Source: Tricholoma matsutake (Eukaryota; Basidiomycota; Agaricomycetes; Agaricales; Tricholomataceae). From it: a stretch of DNA of 64,000 nucleotides. Shown here piece by piece: positions 11,001 through 19,308 of the stretch (positions within the stretch are counted from its first letter, which is position 1; each line of letters starts with the position of its first letter). The position numbers and the translations under genes are program-made. Location: the NCBI GenBank assembly GCA_026075535.2, contig AP026547.1, positions 5,456,001 to 5,520,000 on the forward strand, read 5' to 3'. The notes beneath the pieces were generated by a model that searched no databases, was not told the origin of the DNA, and saw nothing but the letters and a program-made list of their open reading frames with translations.

Positions 11001-11505
11001 CTATTGGTCATGTTGCCCAGTTTTTTACAGAATTCATCATGCTTATATCCTTCTCATACATCGTTGAGGAAAGACTGATCAGCACTGATCATTAGGATTG
11101 TGTTGCAGGAGGTTGACTGCTTTAGCCAGCAGTCCCATTGCAAAGGCAAGTCAGCCACGTCGACATCCACAAATGGCTCATCAGCAGTGTCAGCAGGGAG
11201 GTGGGACAGAGCATCAGCAACCATGTTATCCTCACTGCGGATATAGCATATGGACATGTCAAATTGGGAGAGGTGTTCCATCCACTGTGCCTGTCTGCAT
11301 GTCAACTCTTTTTCTGTGTTGAAATTTTCAAGAGTTTGGTGGTCTGTGTAGACCTCAAAGTGAGAGCCCAGAAGGTCAGACCACCATTTTTCTAATGCCC
11401 TCACAATTGCAAGCATTTCTTTCTCATGAACTGGATAATTTTTTTGTGCATCTTTCAATTGCATTGAGTCGAAAGCCACTGGTCGAGCACTTTCCCAAGT
11501 TGGTC
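8086..11505 (-). pseudogene. pol: Gypsy C pol 3' half: RNase H, integrase, chromodomain (interrupted)
   Basis: RNase H: FEVYTDHQTLENF and DNMVADALSHLP. Integrase zinc-binding region: HCYYWPNM. Core: CLDFVGPL (first D), ISDCDK (second D) and DGASECTNK (E), so the DD35E triad is intact. The C-terminal part (VMLATLHRCHEF, SSYTLHLLNSP) leads to a chromodomain at 8283-8086 (EYQVKKIIDER, GFQYLVRWSGY, DDLWLP), which in chromoviruses binds histone marks and steers integration. The frame is broken by the hAT insertion 9259-10766, TGA at 8818-8820 and 8341-8343, and a TAA near 8587. The stops fit Arg or Gln codons hit by C-to-T change. Confidence 0.85.
9259..10766. mobile_element. Non-autonomous hAT-type DNA transposon (1508 bp) with 8-bp TSD
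   Basis: Terminal inverted repeats TAGTGTTTAAAGGTC (left) and GACCTTTAAACACTA (right) are flanked on both sides by the direct repeat TTTTTATT (9251-9258 and 10767-10774). An 8-bp TSD and a TAGTG-type terminus are hallmarks of hAT elements. Removing the element and one TSD restores the Gypsy C integrase frame (CNKN then STSKAKGPLHP). There is no transposase ORF. Inside are subterminal GGTTGCAAC-type repeats, a palindrome (9801-9833), an intron-like segment (9838-9887) and GACAATG-rich sequence (about 10030-10410). The Pro/His-rich minus-strand frames at 9874-10504 are low-complexity shadows. Confidence 0.88.
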
Positions 11506-12323
11506 AGGTGGAGGAGGCATGCCAGGCAGAGGCACAGAAGAAGGAGGCAGCAGCCGCAAGATGAGCAGAGAAGAAGTGGGTGGCTGCAGCTGCGGGTTTG
11601 GGGGATGAGGCCAAGGGGAGCAAGTCCCCAAAGAAGAAGAAAGTTGCCAAGTTGAAGGTGAGGGTGGGGTCAGAGGAGTCTGAGGGTCTGGAGGGGGTGC
11701 AGGCCGCCTTGCCCTGCAAAAGGTGAGTCTCTTGTTTCACTTCTCAGCCTTCTTTTACTGATAAATGGCCTAGATGTAAATATCAAAAAATTGCTTGTTT
11801 CAAGATGGGCGCAAGGGGACATGTGTGCAATAACTGCACATGTGTCAAACACAAGTGCGAAGAGGTAGTGTGGGAGGGGCAGGAGGCCCCTGCAGCAAAA
11901 ACGGCAGGAACGATGGGGAATAGCGGGGAGAGTGCAGAGCTGCTGTGGCAGCTGATGAAGATGGTGAAGAAGGGTTTCAGTGAGGTGGCAGCTGCGGTAT
12001 GGGAGTCTGTGGAGGAGGTCCGGGATGCATTGGACCCAGAGTGGGTGGAGGATGAAAGTGCCTGGGAGGAGAGCGATGAGGATGGAGACAAAGTGGAGTG
12101 GGCAGTGCGAGAGTCCCAGCAGGAAAGACACGGAATCCACCAGTCAGGAGAAGACTGGGCAGCATTCCAGAAGTATCTGGAAAAAAGATGGGCGGATGAC
12201 GGGGAGGAGAGCAAGAGTGGAGAAGAGGGCAAGGGTGGAAAAGAGGGCGAGGGTGGCGAAGAGGGTGATGGTGGGGGAGAGGGTGACAAAGACAGTGAGG
12301 GGGAAGTGGAGGTGGTAGTGTAG
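11506..12323 (+). CDS. Two-exon gene: cysteine-cluster protein with acidic C-terminal tail (5' end missing)
   Basis: The exons are 11506-11722 and 11774-12323, separated by a 51-nt GTGAGT...CCTAG intron. Splicing joins two half-motifs into one cluster: CKRC-x6-C-x9-C-x2-C-x6-C, reading PCKRCKYQKIAC then HVCNNC...KHKC. This resembles the Cys clusters of TE-borne gag-like or Zn(2)Cys6-type proteins common in agaricomycete repeats. Upstream is an Ala/Glu/Lys-rich, coiled-coil-like stretch with a basic KSPKKKK patch. Downstream is a long D/E/G-rich acidic tail ending in a TAG at 12321, with AATAAA shortly after. One in-frame TGA at about 11577 fits a mutated CGA. The start is lost at the Gypsy C junction. 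Function unknown; nucleic-acid binding is inferred. Confidence 0.6.
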
Positions 12324-12422
12324 GGATCCAGTTGGATCCAAAAATTCTTTTTATTTTGTTTCTGTTTGTAATAAAATTTGTTTCTGAGCTCCGACTCAGT
12401 GAATGAGTAACGTGAATAGGCT

Positions 12423-12575
12423 TTAAGTGGGTAATGGACTGGGTTTCTGCTGGTAGTGGGTGTGAAAGTCTGCGAGGAGTTCTTGGGTGTGGTCAAGTTC
12501 CATAACAGGTAGCCAAGAGGTTTCTTCATTGGTTCCCTGGTAACCTTCCCATTGGATGAGGTAGAGAATTCACTT
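12423..12575 (-). pseudogene. Chromodomain C-terminal half fused to the RT leader by deletion
   Basis: Read on the minus strand, this encodes YLIQWEGYQGTNEETSWLP, then a short tail (ELLADFHTHYQQKPSPLP) and TAA. This is the second half of a chromodomain with the usual agaricomycete Gypsy C-terminus. It follows directly on the sequence for IPIPPGIYDE, so everything from RT to the first half of the chromodomain is missing. Confidence 0.65.
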
Positions 12576-13965
12576 CATCATAGATACCTGGGGGAATTGG
12601 AATATTGTGCTCAATCCAAGGCATGTGCGGGATGACGGGGATCTTGACTGGTGGAAAGAATTTGGTCTTAAAACTGCCACGTTCGAGGTCACTCCATGCG
12701 AAGGCTTCCTCTGTAGGGACATGAGGTGATGTAAAAGCTTCATTTCTTCGGGTAATAGGAATTTGCCATGGCGTGTCTGTAATGCGATCATGTGCTCTTT
12801 GGTGTAATGTCCAATTGGTGTGAAAGGGGGGGTTTTTGGTAGTAATGTCGGAATGGCAGTGAGTGGGTCACCAATAATGTTGCGCTCAATACAAAACTTG
12901 TTAGGAACAGATGTGACAACCGGTTTCACCTTTTTTGCAACAGGTTTATACTTCTTCTTTGTCATGACTCTTTCCTAGTTATGATCATTGGTTGTTCCTT
13001 ATAAATTGTGCGCAAAGCATCAGGATCAGGAATGTCAGCAGGAATAAATACCATAGAGTCAAAAGAAGGTACAAGCGCAGAAGCAGAACTGTCAGAACAT
13101 TGAGATAAATAAAGACGCGAAATTATGGAGTCAGGGGAAACTGAATCTGTCAGAACAATAGGAGCATATGAAGAGATTACAAAGAATCCAGTATCTGGAT
13201 CCATATTCACTACAATGGCAACTTCTCCTTGATCTTCAATCAAATCCTCGAAGTGATGCAAAAATTTCCATGTTGTGCAAGGTTGACGGGAACAACGGGC
13301 AGCATGCCATGTGATAACTGGTGTCGGAGTTGTCCTCAAGGTTTGGTCGGGATTGTGGAGACAAGTCCAGTGTTTGGATCACTAATAGTAATTGTTTGCA
13401 CTTTGTTCGGAAAATTGCGGACAATAGAGCGCGTTAAAACATCAAAAGGATGGCCGAGAAGGATGTCGTATGCTGGCGAACGGATAACATGAACCTGAAT
13501 ATAGATGACGATGTTTCCTATGTGCACTGAAACATTGCACGCAAGACCAAGTGATTCATCTACATCGCCATTCGCAGATTGCATGTGTAAGCAGATGCGC
13601 AGATCATACTGAAGGCTGAGATGGTGACACACTGCTTCTGACATCGCAATAATCTGTGAACCGGGGTCAAGGATTGCTTCAATATATTCCTGGTTATTGA
13701 TTAGCAGCTCGATGGAGTGCAGCACATGTGACTCTTTTGCAACTCTCGAGATATTGGGGTCCTTGGTCTCTCCTGGGCCCAGGTTATTGATATACTGTTC
13801 TATAGGGTCTTGTAATATAATTGGCTGAGGTTGCACAATGGCGCTACTAGCTGGAGGGGTCGCATAAAGGGGTTTGTCATCAGGGTCTGCAATGTCTAGC
13901 TCATAGTGCACAAAGGGCAGAATACCGGCAAAATTTGTGGAAATGATGTCCATACTGTTCATCAT
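12570..13965 (-). pseudogene. pro: Retropepsin and RT leader of Gypsy D (frameshifted)
   Basis: Retropepsin: EAILDPGSQIIAMSEAVCHH (active-site Asp in DPGS, usual form D[ST]G) and the second motif AYDILLGHPFDVL, both in the frame 13336-13965. Two further frames, 12962-13339 and 12570-12965, continue the protein after frame changes near 13320 and 12965. They carry the leader that precedes RT in this family (MTKKKYKPV, GKFLLPEE, then FFPPVKIPVIPHMPW in another frame). The frame changes are most simply small indels. The active site is retained, but the polyprotein cannot be made. Confidence 0.75.
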
Positions 13966-13989
13966 GATGTGCTTCAGAGTAACCTGCTC

Positions 13990-15597
13990 TCAATGACACT
14001 GGCGCAAATCTGGTGAAAGTGACAATAGTTCTTCATGGGAAACCATAACCAAAGGTGCTTTCATAGCCCGCTTGTACACATCATTGATAATCTTTGGGTC
14101 CTGGATAGGAACAATGGTACAATATGACGGTTCTTTACCCTTGGAAGTAGTCAAGGGACCAGTTGTCTTATCACCTACAACGGGTACAAAACATGCTTCC
14201 GGGATGTTGGAATAGGGGTGAACTGGGGGATCACTAATGGTCTCGGTCTCACATTCAATAGGGGGAGAAGGCTGGTGTTTGTCAACTGGAGCTGGCTGAG
14301 GCTCGTTAGCGGGTGTGCTTCCATCGTTCTGGGGTGCATGCAGAGGTCGTCGCAGAATCTCTACACCATTGAACACTTGTTTCTTGCAAAGTGCCAATAG
14401 TTCTCGCTCGAGGGCATTAATGCACTCTTCTTTTGTGAGCTGCGGAATCTTAATCGTGTTGGCAGGGATTGTCGAAGGTGGGGAAGTGGAAATGTATGTC
14501 GATTGAATTTGCGCTGTAGCCATCGGTAGAGGTGCTATGTTATAGATGAGCTGCACATTTGTATTAGAAGAGAGTTGCCCTGATGTGATCTGTCCTGGAT
14601 TGTGCCTATGCCATTCTTTGATATGTTCTGCTAAGTGTTTGCCTGGAATCGAACGTGGAACAAATCTGCCACTGGGGAGAACGACGTGTCCTTCAGTGCT
14701 TCATCAACATTTTCCCTCTGATATAAGTCATTCGATTGTTTCGCAGTCAGGAATGTAATGACTGATCTGACTGCAACCATTGCATGTGTTGTTGTTCACA
14801 TGTTGTACAGGATTGCTAAAGTCTCATCGCAAAGTGTTCAATGCCATAATGATGGTCTGGGTCATGTGCTCAAATAATGTATTGAAGTCCTCAGTTTTTA
14901 CAACAGGAGGACTGGATGGAGGCTGAGGTGCAGGCACAACATAGGCAGGATATGGAGCATATGGGGAAAATGATGCAGTGCCTTGTGACAAGAATTTGGA
15001 AAGTGGCTGGAACTATCTTCCTGGTCCATCAAAGATGAAGTCAATGGCATCATGTATCGCATCTAATGAATAGGGAACATTCGCGGCTTGGTTTGGTACT
15101 GCGATAGAGAGACGGTTCAAAATACGCTTGAGCTGATCGGGTCAGAATACTCTAACAAACATACTACTCTGGTCCGAGCGTGCTAGAATACCTTGTCCAA
15201 CTAAATACTTGCTAATGTTGAAGAATGATCAATAACAGCATGCAATGTCTTCTGCAGTCATGAGGCCAATGCACGCAGTCTCACCAATGAGTTTGTCTAG
15301 GTCACTAATACTCCATTTGCTGCCATCGTGTGAACCAGGGTACAGCTTGCAAACTGCATCTTTGAATGCAGCATAGTTATGCATAGCGCCATACTCTGTT
15401 AGATGTTTCCAAGTATCAGCAGCATCGGTGTCTACATAGCACATGGTGTGAAACTTTTGGTCAGTTTCGTCGGTGATGTTACAGTCTCTGAGTAGCTGTG
15501 CAACTTTGTTGAAGTACTTTTGAAGCTCTCATGGTTTCGCAGGATCAAAATGCGGTGCATTCTGGTTAGAGGCTGAGGGCATATGCTGGGTAGCCAT
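13990..15597 (-). pseudogene. gag: Gag of Gypsy D, with CCHC knuckle and several stops
   Basis: Translation from the ATG at 15597 gives a gag with the signature CYVDTDAADTW ... FKDAVCKLYPG ... DLDKLIGE, shared with the gag-only element at 36 kb. Downstream is a CCHC zinc knuckle CNGCSQISHYIPDC near 14740-14780, then a Pro-rich region and the motif GHVVLPSGRFVPRSIPG. Several in-frame stops are present (for example near 15533, 15229 and 15149), most of them TGA where Arg fits. The 188-aa frame 13990-14556 is its C-terminal part and runs into the protease in the same frame, with only a TGA at 13990 between them. Confidence 0.75.
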
Positions 15598-15609
15598 GGC
15601 TGGTGTGGT

Positions 15610-16228
15610 AATATGTGTGTCGAATTCATGCCATTCTGTCATTGGGTGCCTCCCTTCCAGTGTCGACCCTGGGAAGGTTTAGGGTGTTTGGGAGGGCCCG
15701 TTCAGCTCTTCTTGTCTTCTCCAAGATTCATTGGATTTGAGCCCATTGTTCTTTGTCTCGGAACTCAAAGATTCCCTTCTTCCAGTCGATGATTAGGTTT
15801 ATCTCCTGCAGCCATGGCAGGCCCAGGATTACTGATTCCTTGCCTAGTCCAGTGACTAGGTATTCCATTGGGTAATTCTGTCCATTGATGTGGAGCCTCC
15901 CTTTCATGCATCTTGCGATCATTCCCTGCTTGTTCAGGGTTCCATCCATGTTTGTGGCCCAAATGGTGTGGCCTAAGGGATATGTCTTGATCCCTTCTTG
16001 TTCGACAAATTTCGAGTCAATAAAGACTCCTCTGGCTCCAGAGTCGAGGAGCGCGTTCATTGCGATGTCTTTCCCATTGTCTGACTCAGCTATCTGAATA
16101 GACAGGCACATAGATTGTCTATTCATGGTAGCTAAGAGTACAGATCCTATGGAGACTACAGCAGTGACTGGCATTGTATCAGACCACTGTTCTAAAAACC
16201 TGATTCCTCCATGAGGTTGAGGGCTCAT
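15610..16228 (-). pseudogene. pro: Retropepsin and start of pol of Gypsy E
   Basis: The frame opens at about 16228, close to the MSPQPHGG start, and carries NALLDSGARGVFIDSKF (catalytic DSGA), a strand-rich region and SVILGLPWLQE, the second conserved retropepsin motif. A TGA at 15728 (Arg expected) is followed by 35 more in-frame residues before the junction with Gypsy D. The domain is otherwise intact. Confidence 0.75.
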
Positions 16229-17112
16229 TCTTTTTCTTCTTTGTCTAGTTCATCCAGCATCGTGTGGATATTCTGGTAGGTGTCCACCCCAGTCTTTTTC
16301 TGGGTGAAGTGGTTTCAGTAGGGAGGGGGCACTGACCCCATCTGGGTGGGGTTCTTTCCATTGCTGTGGTCAGACGATCGGTGTCCTGGTTGGTGGCAGA
16401 TGAAACACAATCCCTTTCAGAGGTGTTCCATGCATTCTTGGTTCATTAATCTGTTGATGTCAAGAGAGGGCTGTCCTTTCTTCATTGTTTCTTTTGTCTT
16501 CTCATTCTGCCTGGTCTTTCCCAGGATTGCCATGGCCCGTTTCCATTGGCCTTCGTATTTCAAAGCTGCCTTTATCCAGCCTTTGAGAGTGTTGGGTACC
16601 ATCTCCATTGTGTGTACCCTCTTCAGTAATTTGGGGTGCAGTCCATCCCTGAAGTATTCGATCATGGCTGCATCTTTGGTGATTCCCATCCTGTCTTTCA
16701 GGATGCAGAAACTTGCCACATATTCTTTGAGGTTCCCTGAACCTTGTTTGAGATTCTTAATCTCTGTCTTTGCCATTCTGGCATCGTCGATCAGTGAGAA
16801 GGCTTCTAGGACCTTCTGTCTGAAGTCTGCATATTCTCCGAGTCCCTCGGATTGGTGTTGGTTGACAAATGCCTGCACCCAGGCAGCTGCTGTCCCTCCA
16901 TTCATGAAGGACAGCATGAAGATGATCTTCTTGTCGTTCATGTCATAGACCTGGTCATTGATTTGCAAGTACAGGTCTATCTCCTGCAGGAACTTGGCAG
17001 TCTTGGTCCGCTCTCCTGAGGAGTCTGTGGGTGATCGGATTCAAATGTCCTTCATGGACGTCATGGGTGTGGTTGCAGCGGGTTCAGACATCTCATTATA
17101 GAGGTTGTCCAT
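16203..17112 (-). pseudogene. gag: Gag of Gypsy E with zinc knuckle
   Basis: Starts MDNLYNEMSEPAATTP at 17112. The capsid-like core (KTAKFLQEIDLYLQ, MLSFMNGGTAAAWVQAF, EYVASFCILKDRMG) is open from 16968 to 16417. It is followed by a knuckle CFICHQPGHRSSDH, whose last ligand is His instead of the usual Cys. In-frame TGA codons near 17040, at 16417 and near 16325 fit Arg. The final TGA at 16203-16205 overlaps the ATG of the protease frame (ATGA), which lies in -1. Confidence 0.75.
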
Positions 17113-17257
17113 TTTGTCTGTTAGGAGGTGGGTGGATGTTTTGGGTGGGGGTGTGTGGTTGTTTGAAGTCTTTGTCAGTGAGGAAATCTCCTCTTTGTCT
17201 TTTGGTTGATCTGTAGAACCAATGCTGTGCTGGGGTCAAGTAACGTACTAGTCTTCC

Positions 17258-17274
17258 ATTGTATCGGTACCAAG
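17258..17274 (-). promoter_or_regulatory. Candidate primer-binding site of Gypsy E
   Basis: Minus strand TTGGTACCGATACAATG, 2 nt inside the LTR. TGG pairs with the CCA end of a tRNA. Gypsy B has TTGATACCGATA at the matching place after its 5' LTR, which differs by one G-to-A change. The tRNA was not identified. Confidence 0.4.
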
Positions 17275-17275
17275 A

Positions 17276-18190
17276 TGAACCTGGCTGTGGTTCTGCTTCT
17301 CTTGGTGGTTGGTCTGGGGTTTGTCTAGACCCAGGTCATTGTGGTGTGTTTCGAGACGTATTGCCTACACCTAGGTAGGTGGGCTAGCAGATAGTTTAGA
17401 TCTTATGTTAAGGGCAAAGCCTCAACTACTCAATCTAGTTGATGTTGTCCAACGAGGTGCTTCCTCATTGAGTCATTTGGTACTAGTCTTACTCGGAGTG
17501 TCCGACGTAAGATGATAGTACACCTCTAGCAGGGCTTCTGCATAGAGTCATCTGGGTTCACGCACTAAGGGACTTCCTTAGTGGTTTCGAGTGAGTTCAC
17601 GTACTAAGGGGATTCCTTAGTAGTTTCGAATGAGCTTGCAAGTTAAGGCTGTAGATTGCCTAGATCTAAACTAAGGACATCCCTACTACAAGTCGCAGTA
17701 CTTATACTAGGAGGGAGGTCCCTATCATCCAATCGGAAAGGTAGATGTGTATCAAGTAACAATAGAGACAGTAAGCCTCATGTCTTGCATGAGGCATCCG
17801 ATGTCATGGAGTGCTGCGGCGCAGCATGTCAGGGAACAATAAGAGATAAGCCTCATGCCTAGCATGAGGCATCTGATGTCACGGATCCGATGTCAAGGAT
17901 CCGATGTCAAGGACATGCTGCAGCACAGCATGTCAATCGTGAGAGTCCGACGTCACAGACCTCATGTCAAGGGGCTGTTGTATCACAGCATGTGTGGGAG
18001 TGGGTTCGGGTGCATGGAGTCACCATGCATCAAGGGTGCCTTCCATGGGAAGGGGATCGAATGCATGTTGTCAGCATGCATCGTGTGTGTGTCTGGTGTC
18101 AAGGGCATGCCTCGGGCATGAGTCAGGGAGTGCCTCTTGTCTGGAGGGGATTGTCAGGTGTGTCGGGTTGGTCAGGTTCCATGAGTTACA
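17276..18190 (-). repeat. 5' LTR of Gypsy E, containing hairpin repeats
   Basis: On the minus strand this runs from TGTAACTCATGG at 18190 to GTTCA at 17276 (915 bp). Two bases later comes TTGGTACCGATA, a plausible primer-binding site. Within it, a unit of about 75 bp is repeated, and each copy has a perfect short palindrome (GCCTCATG...CATGAGGC at 17775-17795 and 17850-17870) followed by a GATGTCA-type motif. Boundaries rest on TG...CA plus the primer site, not on a second LTR. Confidence 0.5.
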
Positions 18191-18202
18191 AGGAAAATTG
18201 TA

Positions 18203-18812
18203 ACAGCCTCAGAAACATGTTTTAAGACTTCTGATTTGTATATCCTGTGAATATTCTCAAGATGTATTTAGATGAAATACTAAGGATATATTTTACATGT
18301 ATTCAAGCTGTATCTGCAAGAAACAGAAAAAGTGTATCCTACAGGCTACAATGTTTCTTTCAGATCCATTCTGGAAACATTTTTCACAGTTCCTTTGTGT
18401 AAGTCAAAGAAACAGTTTATAGCTGCATCTGCAGAAAACACTCAACATGTAATTTTATTATGTGTTTTCTAGGGATACAAAGGGGTTACCATGGTTGCAC
18501 ATGTATCCCTAGAAATACATAATAAAATTACATGTTGAGTGTTTTCTGCAGGTACAGCTACAATTACATTAACATATAAAGTGTTTCTCTGACTTACACA
18601 GAGGAACTGGCATAAAATGTTTCCAGAATGGATCTGAAAGAAACATTATAGGATACAAGTAGGATACACTTTTTCTGTTCCTTGCAGATACAGTTTGAAT
18701 ACATGTAAAATATTTCCTTGGTATTTCATCTAAATACATCTTGAGAATATCCAAAGGAGAATATCCAAAGGATATACAAATCAGAAGTCTTAAAACATGT
18801 TTCTGAGGCTGT
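18203..18812. repeat. Large foldback element (arms of about 280-300 nt)
   Basis: The segment starting ACAGCCTCAGAAACATG at 18203 returns as its reverse complement, ending CATGTTTCTGAGGCTGT at 18812. The arms differ by a few substitutions and short insertions, for example an extra 11-12 nt GGATATTCTCCTTT-like block near 18750. They meet around 18485-18510 in a small loop. It lies between the Gypsy E LTR and the host-gene island. There is no coding potential and no clear TSD. Foldback transposon or MITE, and a strong dsRNA source if transcribed. Confidence 0.8.
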
Positions 18813-19308
18813 GTTTCTGTGGGAAACACAGGTCAGTGCCAGCAGTGATGTTCTCACACTCAATTCAGACATGTTAACAAGTAGTTTACAAGATAATTGT
18901 ATCTATTACCCCAACCACACCATCAGTAAATTGGGTGTTGGTATCTACCGGTGCAGACTGGTACAGATCACTCGGCTAACTCGCTTTTAGCTACGATCCA
19001 TTTCTCTGATGACTCTTGACCCTCTTAAGTTTGGGAGCAAATGATCCCTTACTATATTATGTGATTCATCACGTTTCATCAACCATCAATGAAGTATACT
19101 TCTCTTTATATACGTCCGGAAGATTCACGCGATCTAAGTCGGAGTGACGACCCACTGTGTTTCGCCCTGATGGCCGAGCCATTGGGATATTCATACAACA
19201 GATGCGAATGGTCTGAGAATTTTCTTGAGCTGGATTTGTTTGAATGAAAGATGTGTGATTGCGGAGGTAACTCAAAGAACAGTATACTCCCAAACACCAG
19301 AAGCCCAG
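18813..19308. other. Intergenic, 3' side of the uridine kinase gene
   Basis: No repeat or gene recognised. CpG content rises from about 18950 towards the host genes, marking the edge of the gene island. It probably contains the 3' UTR and terminator of the uridine kinase/UPRT gene. Confidence 0.5.

Larger units (their letters stand above)
7732..11505 (-). mobile_element. Gypsy C: chromodomain Ty3/Gypsy element, truncated, split by a hAT insertion
   Basis: The order on the minus strand is RNase H (11505-11054), integrase zinc-binding domain (about 11050-10775), hAT insertion, integrase core and C-terminus, chromodomain (8283-8086), purine tract and 3' LTR (7985-7732). It is closely related to the complete Gypsy B: the integrase, chromodomain and RNase H align along their lengths. 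The 5' part (gag, protease, RT) is gone; the frame ends at about 11505, where an unrelated plus-strand gene begins. Confidence 0.85.
12423..15597 (-). mobile_element. Gypsy D: internally deleted chromodomain Gypsy element
   Basis: The minus strand holds gag (15597 to about 14560), a linker, retropepsin, an RT leader and then, without RT, RNase H or integrase, the second half of a chromodomain ending at the TAA at 12423. The leader sequence (TKKKYKPV, IPVIPHMPW, IPIPPGIYDE) is the same type as in Gypsy F at 48.2 kb, which keeps the RT and integrase missing here. The deletion join lies at about 12565-12575. No LTR was identified next to it. Confidence 0.8.
15610..18190 (-). mobile_element. Gypsy E: 5' part of a Ty3/Gypsy element (LTR, gag, protease)
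   Basis: The minus-strand order is 5' LTR (18190-17276), primer-binding site, gag (ATG at 17112) and protease (16228-15728), with the frame traceable to about 15610, where Gypsy D gag begins. RT, integrase and the 3' LTR are absent. Confidence 0.75.

Noticed and set aside
11783..12529. 248-aa Ser/Pro-rich minus-strand ORF
   Set aside because: It is the antisense shadow of the acidic-tail gene on the plus strand, which has a verified intron and a cysteine cluster.
17700..17900. CRISPR-like array
   Set aside because: Only two to three imperfect palindromic repeats with no uniform spacers, inside a eukaryotic LTR.
17656..18225. ORFs across the Gypsy E LTR
   Set aside because: They fall in LTR repeats with palindromes; no protein motif.
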